From: JBMOUD01 sp049319665
GTDB lineage: Bacteria > Pseudomonadota > Gammaproteobacteria > Enterobacterales > Enterobacteriaceae
DNA: 64,000 nucleotides
NCBI RefSeq assembly: GCF_049319665.1
Contig: NZ_JBMOUD010000013.1
Span: forward strand, 62,001 to 126,000
Reading direction: 5' to 3'
Position 1 is the stretch's first letter. Every line of letters starts with the position of its first letter. Below the pieces are notes generated by a model. It had not been told where the DNA came from. It made no database searches and saw only the letters and a list, made by a program, of their open reading frames with translations. A program made the position numbers and the translations under genes. This document shows, piece by piece, positions 24,431 through 31,515 of this stretch.

Positions 24431-25267
24431 TCAATCGCCGAAAAATTCTATAGCTTGGCCGTTTAGGCGCGGGTGATGTATCACTACATCCAAAAATTGG
24501 CCGGTGTAGAAATCGAACACAACGACCTCATCTTGCGCCACGCAGTACAAATGCCCGCCAGGACCGAATCTTAGCCCACGCGGATGACGGAAAGAGACTC
24601 TTTTTTCCGGTGAGAATATCCGCACAAGTTCGCCATTCAGCCGATCGTATTCTCGTACCGTAGTGACCGAGGAGTCCTGCCCATAGGGAAATTCGCTCGA
24701 TACCAGAATATTGCCGTTGGGACCGATTGCTAAATCAAGTGGGCTCACGGCATTATCGGTAATATGACGGGCCGATTTAAGCTTGCCATCCGGTGAAAAT
24801 TCCAGAATGGTATTTTCACCATTACCTTGTGGGCCAATACCTGAGGCTAAGAACAAGCTGCCATCATCGGCGTAAGCAAAGCCCCTTGGGAATGGCACAA
24901 CACCATGTTGTAGCACGGGTATTGCTCTGCTATCCAGATTGGCAGGGAAGGCCGTGACGGTTTTGTCGGTACGTAGCCCAACATAATATTGTCCGTTCGG
25001 ACCCAGATTGCCACCACCAGCGTTAAGTCCGGGAATATGTCCGCTGTCGAGTTGAATTGTGCCACTTTTATCCAGTGCCAGTATCCTGTCGCTACCACTG
25101 TTAATGTACAGCAGTTGGCTATCGGTACTCACGCGCATACCACGTGGGTCCGTGATCCGCGGATCGTCGCTGAATGTCCCGAGGGGCAAGCCATCTATAG
25201 AAAATGCCAGAACCTGGCCATATCCATCCCCGTTGGCACCTGAAGCACTTGTGACGAGTATCTTCAT
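24431..25267 (-). CDS. NHL/SMP-30-like beta-propeller protein
   Basis: The 278-residue protein shows repeated propeller blades: DPRGMRVSTDSQLLYINSG, GGNLGPNGQYYVGLR, FPRGFAYADDGSLFLASG, SPLDLAIGPNGNILVSSE and HPRGLRFGPGGHLYCVAQD. The P(R/L)G(L/F/M)-x-(F/Y/V) pattern with a following Gly turn is typical of NHL repeats. No signal peptide is visible, so it is probably cytosolic. The function is unknown. It is the second propeller protein within 4 kb, although its repeats differ from the YWTD type at 21739-22641, so they are not a recent duplication. Confidence 0.75.
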   Translation of the reverse strand: MKILVTSASGANGDGYGQVLAFSIDGLPLGTFSDDPRITDPRGMRVSTDSQLLYINSGSDRILALDKSGTIQLDSGHIPGLNAGGGNLGPNGQYYVGLRTDKTVTAFPANLDSRAIPVLQHGVVPFPRGFAYADDGSLFLASGIGPQGNGENTILEFSPDGKLKSARHITDNAVSPLDLAIGPNGNILVSSEFPYGQDSSVTTVREYDRLNGELVRIFSPEKRVSFRHPRGLRFGPGGHLYCVAQDEVVVFDFYTGQFLDVVIHHPRLNGQAIEFFGD

Positions 25268-25640
25268 CCTCTTAATGCCTGTACGCAGGATACATTGAGC
25301 ATGGATCGGTATATCAAACGGGGAGCGGTTAACAGAAGGGCGCAGAAAAACCTATTCATTGGGTTATCCTTGATGTGATAGAGGGAAACACATCATCTTC
25401 AGCGCAGGCAGCTCGCAGCGGAAGGCCTCTGTTGGCAATAGATGTCATTCCACAGAGGAATAAATAGTGTCAAAAGCCGGACAGGGAACTGTTTCAGATA
25501 TCCTAATTGATGTTTTCTTGTATTTCGTTGTCCCCTAGCGTTCGATACTCTGTTGCTACCTCGACGCTGATATCCATTGAACAGATAGAGAAAAGGGCGC
25601 ATTAAGCGCCCATTTCTAATCATTATGCGAAGCGAAGCAA
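25268..25640. other. Gene-free region upstream of the NHL propeller gene
   Basis: This 373-bp region must hold the promoter of the minus-strand propeller gene and the terminator of the hydrolase gene (25591-25611). A 74-codon minus-strand frame inside it shows no family features. Nothing else was recognised. Confidence 0.6.
25591..25611 (-). terminator. Terminator of the alpha/beta hydrolase gene
   Basis: GGGCGC and GCGCCC pair around a 5-nt loop, and on the minus strand four T residues follow. Confidence 0.8.
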
Positions 25641-26423
25641 TTAGTAGCCAGGTACGTGAGCCGCTTTCATGATCAGATTTGCTACGGCTTGAGGCTGAGA
25701 GATTAACGATACGTGGCTAGATTTTAGCTCTATCGTTTGCGCATGCATGCGCTTTGCCATAAAGCGTTCAAGATCTGGGTTAATGGTGCGATCTTCGGTA
25801 GAAACAGCATAGTAGGTTGGCTTAAATTGCCATGCCGCTACCGTTGTTTTGGCCATGGTGATTGCTTTTCCCATTGGCTGCTGAACTGCGTAATAGGCTT
25901 TAGCCTCTTTTTCCGGCAGATCGCCTGCGAAATCATGAATGAAAGCGGATTCTGTCAACGCGCCAAAATCACCATTCCACTTTATTCCGGCAGATGCCGG
26001 TGCTGCTGGGAATTTCTTAGTCAGCGCAGGGTAATCTTCACCGGCCTCTGGCGCGCGGGCAGCAATATAGACCAAACCTTTTACTTCTGGCTCATTACCC
26101 GCTTGGCTGATGACCATGCCGCCATAAGAGTGTGCTACCAAGATGACCGGGCCATTTTGTAGCGCCAGCGCACGTTTTACTGCAGCAACATCATTATCCA
26201 ATGAGGTTGTTGGGTTCTGAACTGAGGTCACATGCAGGCCTTTGGCTTGCAGCAGCGGGATAACTTTGGACCAGCTTGACCCATCAGCAAATAAGCCATG
26301 AACCAGAACGATATTAGTGACTTCTTGGGGTGCCGATGTTGATGTGGTATCTGCTTGAGCAACAGAGACGCCCATTCCAGCAATAACCAGTGAAGCGATA
26401 AACGATAGATTGCGCAGTTTCAT
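25641..26423 (-). CDS. Secreted alpha/beta-fold hydrolase
   Basis: The 260-residue protein has a Sec signal peptide (MKLRNLSFIASLVIAGMGVSVAQA, given as residues 1-24) and is likely periplasmic. The mature protein has the oxyanion-region VLVHGLFADGSSW (about 39-51), the nucleophile elbow AHSYGGM (Ser near 100) and a C-terminal SSHVSLISQP carrying the likely catalytic His. It resembles the MhpC/esterase-like family often described as alpha/beta hydrolases similar to plant methyl esterases. The substrate is unknown. It is monocistronic with its own terminator. Confidence 0.85.
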   Translation of the reverse strand: MKLRNLSFIASLVIAGMGVSVAQADTTSTSAPQEVTNIVLVHGLFADGSSWSKVIPLLQAKGLHVTSVQNPTTSLDNDVAAVKRALALQNGPVILVAHSYGGMVISQAGNEPEVKGLVYIAARAPEAGEDYPALTKKFPAAPASAGIKWNGDFGALTESAFIHDFAGDLPEKEAKAYYAVQQPMGKAITMAKTTVAAWQFKPTYYAVSTEDRTINPDLERFMAKRMHAQTIELKSSHVSLISQPQAVANLIMKAAHVPGY

Positions 26424-26530
26424 GATGATTCCTCTAAACAGGGTGTGAATCGCAATATATCAAGCCGGGGGCAACAAAAGGCTGACTCAAAAATGACAAA
26501 AGAATGACAAGCCTGGCAAGGTGACCTCTC

Positions 26531-27799
26531 TTACTTAACTACCGCCGTCATCAGCTCATTAAACCGTGTGGTATAGGCTGGCGATAGCATCTCGCGTTTC
26601 ATCGCCCAGCTGCGTTCGATGCCCTGACCGGCGAACCATATTTTGCCGATACCTTGTTGGTTGATGCGATCCAGCGTTTGCATTAGCCGTTGGCTGTTGG
26701 GTTTTGGCTGATACTCATCAAACAGATTAAGTTGTGCCACGCCTTGACTGAAAAAGTCACCCAACATTACGCCACCTTTCTGATAGCGGTAGCCGGGCTT
26801 CCAGATTTGTTCGAGGCAACGTACTGCTGCATTGAGAATATCGCGACTGTCTTGCGTTGGAGTATTCACGGCGATCGCCGAATAGTTACTGTAATAGGGA
26901 ATATTAGGGTCGTGCGGGCTGGTTTTGATAAAGGCGGAGATATAGCGGCAATATTGGTGCTCAGCGCGTAGTTTCTCTGCTGCTCGCACCGCGTAGCTGC
27001 AAATTGCTTCGCGCATATCCTGAAACTCGGTAATGCGCTCACCAAAGGAACGCGAACAGATAATCTGTTGTTTACTTGGCAATGACTCTTCAAAGGCCAG
27101 GCAACTTTCTCCCCGAAGCTCCCGCACCGTGCGCTCGAGTACTACGCTAAAATGCTTGCGGATTAACGTCGATGGACTGTCTGCCAGTTGCAATGCAGTT
27201 TTAATCCCCAACATATTCAACTGTTTACTAATACGTCGGCCCACGCCCCAGACTTCACCCACCGGGATCAGATGCATTAATTTTCTTTGTCGTTCAGACG
27301 ATGATAAATCCAGCACGCCGCCGGTTGCCTTCCAGGTTTTCGCCGCCAGATTAGCCAGTTTGGCCAACGTTTTGGTGGGGGCGATACCGACGCCAACCGC
27401 GAGGTGATTCTCTTTATAGATTTTATCTTGAATCTGTTTACCAAAGTCGTGCAGCGGCATAAGTTTATTGATACCACTGAGATCAAGAAAGGCTTCATCA
27501 ATCGAATACACATCGACTGCCGGGGCCAGTGCTTCCAGCGTTTCCATCACCCGATTAGACATATCTGCATATAGCGCATAGTTGGAGGAAAAGACCGCCA
27601 CATTATGACGCTTAACCTCATCGCGTATCTTAAAATACGGCGCGCCCATTTTTATCTCTAGGCGCTTGGCCTCAGCATTACGAGCGATAACGCAGCCGTC
27701 GTTATTCGACAGTACTACTACCGGGCGTCCGCGTAAGTCTGGCCGAAAAATGGTTTCGCAGGAGGCGTAAAACGAATTAACGTCCACCAGGGCAAACAT
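26531..27799 (-). CDS. umuC: DNA polymerase V catalytic subunit UmuC
   Basis: The 422-residue Y-family polymerase has the same length as E. coli UmuC when the ATG at 27799 is used. A further in-frame start at 27814 would add five residues and overlap umuD. Motifs include FALVDVNSFYASCE with metal-binding Asp, the YSIDEAFLDL catalytic acidic pair (about 100), VGVGIAPTKTLAKLAN, and the C-terminal QLNLFDEYQP, which matches a beta-clamp-binding motif. It performs error-prone translesion synthesis with UmuD'2 and RecA. The ATG lies 1 nt after the umuD stop, so the genes are coupled. Confidence 0.97.
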   Translation of the reverse strand: MFALVDVNSFYASCETIFRPDLRGRPVVVLSNNDGCVIARNAEAKRLEIKMGAPYFKIRDEVKRHNVAVFSSNYALYADMSNRVMETLEALAPAVDVYSIDEAFLDLSGINKLMPLHDFGKQIQDKIYKENHLAVGVGIAPTKTLAKLANLAAKTWKATGGVLDLSSSERQRKLMHLIPVGEVWGVGRRISKQLNMLGIKTALQLADSPSTLIRKHFSVVLERTVRELRGESCLAFEESLPSKQQIICSRSFGERITEFQDMREAICSYAVRAAEKLRAEHQYCRYISAFIKTSPHDPNIPYYSNYSAIAVNTPTQDSRDILNAAVRCLEQIWKPGYRYQKGGVMLGDFFSQGVAQLNLFDEYQPKPNSQRLMQTLDRINQQGIGKIWFAGQGIERSWAMKREMLSPAYTTRFNELMTAVVK

Positions 27800-27800
27800 C

Positions 27801-28220
27801 TCAGCGTGCCGCATAAATAATAAAAGTCACCACTCCGAAGATCTCTAGCGATGTGTCGTCATCAAAGGTAATAGGCGCATAGCTGGGGTTCATAGCCAGC
27901 AGTTGCAGCCTCGGTTTGGTACAAAGCCTTTTGACGGTAAATTCGCCATTAACCGATGCTACGACAATATTGTCATGTACCGCGGTCAGCGCGCTATCGA
28001 CCACTAGCAAATCCCCTTCATTGATATTGGCATCAGTCATTGAATGCCCAGAAACGCGCACAAAATAAGTGGCGCTAGGGTGCTGGACTAAAAATTTGTT
28101 CAGATCAAGGCGTGACTCAACGTAGTCCTGTGCTGGGCTAGGGAAACCGCAAGGCACGCGCTCCAGGAATAGCGGCAGTAAGGACTCTGACTGAGACTCA
28201 GTGGGTTTGTAGCAGATCAT
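27801..28220 (-). CDS. umuD: SOS mutagenesis protein UmuD
   Basis: The 139-residue protein is the LexA-like self-cleaving partner of UmuC. The ATG at 28220 is preferred to the preceding GTG because it gives the E. coli length and numbering: cleavage site Cys24-Gly25 (PCGFPSPA), nucleophile Ser60 (GHSMTD) and general base Lys97 (TVKRL). RecA filaments trigger cleavage to UmuD'. The start is 17 bp from an SOS box, and umuC follows at once. Confidence 0.97.
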   Translation of the reverse strand: MICYKPTESQSESLLPLFLERVPCGFPSPAQDYVESRLDLNKFLVQHPSATYFVRVSGHSMTDANINEGDLLVVDSALTAVHDNIVVASVNGEFTVKRLCTKPRLQLLAMNPSYAPITFDDDTSLEIFGVVTFIIYAAR

Positions 28221-28230
28221 CACACACCTA

Positions 28231-28258
28231 TTAATACTGTTTTTATATACAGTATTAA
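28231..28258 (-). promoter_or_regulatory. LexA (SOS) box of umuDC
   Basis: CTG-N10-CAG at 28237-28252 lies inside a longer perfect dyad: TTAATACTGT and ACAGTATTAA are 10-bp arms around an 8-bp AT-only spacer. This is a near-ideal LexA operator just upstream of umuD. Confidence 0.93.
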
Positions 28259-28462
28259 TGTTGGCAATCTGTCAATCAAGACTGTGTGATAAAGAAAATG
28301 CTATCAGGTTGATGAATGAGGGAATTTAGTTTTGACCTCATTCCTTGAATATTTTGTATGCTAAGAAAAAGGCTGGTGGTTTGTATCGTTCGAATCGTTA
28401 AACAAAATTACAATATTACTCATACAAACTTTGCGAATAGCTCTTATAGCAGGATACTTTTT

Positions 28463-28708
28463 ATGAGCGAACGTCAGCGCATTACTATCTTTGTTCTTCA
28501 TGATGACTCGCCAGCTGATTTTGAATTTGTCCTGGCATGGATAGAAAAATGGAAAAGTGTTGTCAGTATTGCTGATTATAGTACGGGGGGATGGGAGCAT
28601 TTATGGGATATAGAAGCCCCTGCCGAAGCGATAATTGAAGTCCCTGAAGAATGGTTATGCCTCAGTGATTGGTCTTCATCACACAGTGGGCTATTCGGCA
28701 ATAAATGA
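28463..28708 (+). CDS. Small hypothetical protein
   Basis: The gene codes for 81 acidic, Trp-rich residues (MSERQRITIFVLHDDSPADF at the start, several Trp residues and a Ser-rich C-terminus). I recognise no family. The frame is open from 28358, but the ATG at 28463 has an AGGA site 9 bp upstream and gives a more typical coding composition. It has no signal peptide and no membrane helix. It is divergent from umuDC and 243 bp from umuD. A function is not suggested by its context, although SOS co-regulation is possible because of the divergent promoter region. Confidence 0.55.
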   Translation: MSERQRITIFVLHDDSPADFEFVLAWIEKWKSVVSIADYSTGGWEHLWDIEAPAEAIIEVPEEWLCLSDWSSSHSGLFGNK

Positions 28709-28733
28709 CTATATTTGAGCATATAAATGAAAA

Positions 28734-28755
28734 AGGACGGGCGCTGACCCGTCCT
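28734..28755. terminator. Hairpin after the small hypothetical gene
   Basis: AGGACGGG and CCCGTCCT form an 8-bp stem with a 6-nt loop. AAAA precedes it, so the T run is on the minus strand, away from the gene it follows. Confidence 0.55.
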
Positions 28756-29081
28756 AAAGAATATTGATATATTTTTCATGCTTTGCATTACAACGAAAGC
28801 GCATCTTTCACCCCCAGTCGCTGTTAGCAATCTAAGCTCCTAAGGATAAATGGGGCGGTTTCCTAAGATTTTTCCCCTCCTGTCAACGCCAACGTTGTTC
28901 ACATTGTTTCTTGACCGATTTGTCTCTCGATTGCCGCTTACCGACAGCTTAAAATTTATGGGGTATATAATAAAAAAAGATGTCTAATTCTATTTAATTA
29001 CCACTTTTATAGATAACTCATACGATATTAATGCGTTTCTTACCTGAGCCAAAATCTATTAACATTTTTGCAATGTTTTGT

Positions 29082-29089
29082 GGGGGGGG
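29082..29089 (+). repeat. G8 homopolymer in the TDT carrier translation-initiation region
   Basis: Eight consecutive G residues end 6 bp before the ATG at 29096 and overlap the ribosome-binding segment GGGGGGAAGAAT. Homopolymers of this length can slip in replication and change the spacing of the ribosome site. Confidence 0.8.
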
Positions 29090-29095
29090 AAGAAT

Positions 29096-30256
29096 ATGAG
29101 TGACCAAAAAATTGCGGCAATATTCGCTGGCGCAACACCGCTTAATGCGCTGAAAGAGCCGACAGAAGTTATTCGTCAGTTTACGCCAAACTGGTTTGCC
29201 GCCACGATGGGGACGGGGATTTTATCCTTGTCGCTTGCACAGTTTCCTTGGCCTGTTCCTGGATTACAGGCTATTGCCGAAGGGCTTTGGATGTTCAACA
29301 TCCTGCTTTTCGTCCTGTTTTCCATGATATATCTGGCGCGTTGGATCATGTATTTCGACGAAGCGAAGCGGGTATTTGGACACTCTACGGTATCCATGTT
29401 CTTCGGGACAATCCCGATGGGGATGGCAACGATTATCAATGGGTTGTTGGTATTCGGTTTGCCGCGTTGGGGGGCGAGTGTTGTACCGATTGCTGAGGTT
29501 CTCTGGTGGCTGGATGTAGCGATGGCGCTGCTTTGTGGTGTTTGTATTCCCTATATGATGTTTACCCGGCAAGAACACCGTATCGATCAGATGACAGCCG
29601 TCTGGTTGTTACCCGTTGTTGCCGCTGAGGTTGCTGCCGTTAGCGGTGGGTTACTGGCACCGCATATCGCCGATGTACACACCCAGCTTTATGTGGTTAT
29701 CACCAGCTACGTACTCTGGGCCTATTCTGTTCCTATTGCGCTAAGTATTTTGGTTATTTTGCTGTTGCGTATGGCGCTGCATAAACTGCCTCATGAAAGC
29801 ATGGCAGCCTCAAGCTGGCTAGCTCTTGGTCCTATTGGTACGGGTTCTTTGGGTATGTTAGTTATCGGAGGGGATGCGCCGGCTATTTTTGCCGCGAATA
29901 ATATGGCAATGCTGGGCAATATTGCACAAGGCGTAGGATTTGTATCTGGGATTCTGTTTTGGGGATGTGGCTTATGGTGGATGTTATTGGCAGCCATGAT
30001 CACTATTCGCTATTGTCGCAACGGAGCCATTCCTTTTAATCTTGGATGGTGGGGTTTTACCTTCCCATTGGGTGTTTATACGGTGACAACGCTGAAACTG
30101 GCAACGTTGATTGATATTGCGTTTTTCAAAGTGTTTGGTGCCGTCTTAGTGATCGCTTTGGCTCTGATGTGGAGCTTAGTAGCAGTAAAAACCATCAGAG
30201 GCGCTTGGAGAGGCACCCTGTTTGTTTCGCCTTGTATTAGTGGCCTGAAGAAATAA
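29096..30256 (+). CDS. TDT (tellurite-resistance/dicarboxylate) family carrier, SLAC1/TehA type
   Basis: The 386-residue protein has about ten membrane helices. TPNWFAATMGTGILSLSLAQFPW near the start is the typical first-helix motif of the TDT family (TehA, SLAC1, Mae1), and GWWGFTFPLGVYTVTTLKLA is the typical ninth-helix motif. Members carry C4-dicarboxylates or act as anion channels. The substrate here is not known. I chose the ATG at 29096 over an earlier in-frame start at 29078 because it follows the G-rich ribosome site. The gene is apparently monocistronic. Confidence 0.85.
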   Translation: MSDQKIAAIFAGATPLNALKEPTEVIRQFTPNWFAATMGTGILSLSLAQFPWPVPGLQAIAEGLWMFNILLFVLFSMIYLARWIMYFDEAKRVFGHSTVSMFFGTIPMGMATIINGLLVFGLPRWGASVVPIAEVLWWLDVAMALLCGVCIPYMMFTRQEHRIDQMTAVWLLPVVAAEVAAVSGGLLAPHIADVHTQLYVVITSYVLWAYSVPIALSILVILLLRMALHKLPHESMAASSWLALGPIGTGSLGMLVIGGDAPAIFAANNMAMLGNIAQGVGFVSGILFWGCGLWWMLLAAMITIRYCRNGAIPFNLGWWGFTFPLGVYTVTTLKLATLIDIAFFKVFGAVLVIALALMWSLVAVKTIRGAWRGTLFVSPCISGLKK

Positions 30257-30287
30257 TCAGCAGTATTGAGTTTGGATCTGCACGCTA

Positions 30288-30647
30288 TTAATTCTGAATC
30301 AGGCGCAGTAGCGACCCATCAAGGTCAATCAGCGCGGCCATTGTTATCCCCGCTGGCAGTTGCTCCGGCGGGTGCAGGCGTGGGGCACCTTCATTAAGCT
30401 CGGTTATGCCACTTGATTGGCATTGAGCATAAAAGGCACCGAGGTCGTCTACACGCAGGCAACAGCTAAACCAACTGCTGAGCGGGTCAAGCTCTGGATG
30501 CGGGAAGAACTCCAGCTGTAGACCCAACAAATTCATGATCAGCCAGCTATCATCGCGGTATGTCGTGTTAAACCCCAGATTCGCGTAAAACTGCTCAGTT
30601 TTATCAAAGCTGCGGGACGGTAAATTGGGTGTTGCGTGATTAGCCAT
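30288..30647 (-). CDS. VOC-superfamily protein (bleomycin resistance/glyoxalase-like)
   Basis: The 119-residue protein has the beta-alpha-beta-beta-beta modules of the vicinal oxygen chelate fold: PSRSFDKTEQFYANLGFNTTYRDD at the start and GITMAALIDLDGSLLRLIQN at the end. It most resembles bleomycin-resistance-like proteins, which bind the drug as dimers, but it may have another ligand. The ribosome site GAGAGG lies 5 bp before the ATG. It lies upstream of no obvious partner and is separated from panM by 51 bp on the same strand. Confidence 0.8.
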   Translation of the reverse strand: MANHATPNLPSRSFDKTEQFYANLGFNTTYRDDSWLIMNLLGLQLEFFPHPELDPLSSWFSCCLRVDDLGAFYAQCQSSGITELNEGAPRLHPPEQLPAGITMAALIDLDGSLLRLIQN

Positions 30648-30662
30648 AAAGCCTCTCTAATT

Positions 30663-30691
30663 ATTGGCTCGATACTACATTGGCTCGATAC
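30663..30691. repeat. Short tandem duplication upstream of the VOC gene
   Basis: ATTGGCTCGATAC occurs at 30663-30675 and 30679-30691, separated by 3 bp (16-bp period), in the gap between panM and the VOC gene. It probably arose by slippage or a small duplication. Confidence 0.8.
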
Positions 30692-30698
30692 GGCCAAA

Positions 30699-31094
30699 TC
30701 ACGATAATGACTGCTCTCGCTGCCAGCCATCGGGTATTACTACAAACCCGCAGGCCTGCATAAAGGCGTCGAGCAGCTTGTCATTATCGGCGCTATACAG
30801 CGCCCATCTATCTATCTCTGGCAGTTGCCGTTGTACTTCTTCAAGCAGGTATAGACCAACGCCGCGTCGGCGCGTGACTTCTCGTACCAATAAATCACTG
30901 AGTTCGGCTGTTTTCCCGCTGATTTTAACTTTCACCGCCGCTAACAGGCGATCGTTAAAACGTGCGGCAAATATGGCGTGATCCGCGCTTAACCAGGGTT
31001 GCCACGCTTCCAGGTTTTGTTGCGGCCAAATCTTACCTAGGTCAATCAGGTCCTGTGCGCTGAATTGGCGCACTCTTTCGATCGTTAATTTCAT
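30699..31094 (-). CDS. panM: PanD maturation factor PanM (PanZ), GNAT-fold
   Basis: The 131-residue GNAT-fold protein (E. coli PanM/PanZ about 127) has the acetyl-CoA-binding loop EVTRRRGVGLYLLEEV (about 67-82) and the family N-terminus MKLTIERVRQFSAQDLIDLGKIWP. In E. coli it binds acetyl-CoA and activates the self-cleavage of aspartate decarboxylase PanD, controlling pantothenate synthesis. It is next to and divergent from livK, as in E. coli, which marks the return to the conserved gene order. Confidence 0.93.
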   Translation of the reverse strand: MKLTIERVRQFSAQDLIDLGKIWPQQNLEAWQPWLSADHAIFAARFNDRLLAAVKVKISGKTAELSDLLVREVTRRRGVGLYLLEEVQRQLPEIDRWALYSADNDKLLDAFMQACGFVVIPDGWQREQSLS

Positions 31095-31515
31095 GGTGAA
31101 GTCATCAAGGAAAACAGAGTGTCAGTGTAGCGGATTGCTGATTAAGTCCCGCGTAACTTTTTTTGTACAGTAACAGGTTGAAAGTTTTTTGCCGATCTTT
31201 GTATAAGGAATAAACGTTGGCATAAATGGTATTTAATCAGTTTTAAACACTAACTTAATTCACTTTAGCCCGCTTTTTAGCCAAATAAAATTCTGTTTAC
31301 ACCTATTGTTTCTAACAATGTGATTTGATTTGCAGAAGAAAATTCCTGTTTAATAATATGATAAATAAAGTCTTATTTGATATTAAAACAAAAATAAGTC
31401 GCTAACTCGTTATTACTTATAAGTAAATTCCTAAGTGATGATGTTTTAGACGACAACAATGCAAACAATAAAAAATACAAACATCACAACTGACAAAACT
31501 GAGTGGGGTAATAGG
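31095..31515 (+). promoter_or_regulatory. panM-livK intergenic control region
   Basis: This 421-bp AT-rich region separates the divergent panM and livK genes. It must hold the liv promoter, and in E. coli this region is controlled by Lrp. Long A/T runs are compatible with Lrp or H-NS binding, but no precise site was assigned. Its right end is a C/A-rich leader (31452-31499). Confidence 0.6.
31452..31499 (+). promoter_or_regulatory. C/A-rich livK leader, possible GcvB sRNA target
   Basis: The last 60 bases before livK are strikingly poor in G, with repeated ACAA units: GACAACAATGCAAACAATAA, then TACAAACATCACAACTGACA. GcvB sRNA represses liv binding-protein genes in enterobacteria by pairing its G/U-rich region with such C/A-rich leaders. 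No GcvB gene lies in the window, so this is inferred from composition and gene identity. Confidence 0.5.

Larger units (their letters stand above)
28709..29095. other. Gene-free region upstream of the TDT carrier gene
   Basis: This 387-bp AT-rich region holds the hairpin at 28734-28755 and the G8 tract just before the TDT carrier start. Between them I saw no coding frame, no repeat and no recognisable operator. Confidence 0.6.

Noticed and set aside
25399..25623. 74-codon minus-strand frame in the gap before the hydrolase gene
   Set aside because: Arg/Gln-rich shadow composition, no ribosome site, and it overlaps the hydrolase terminator.
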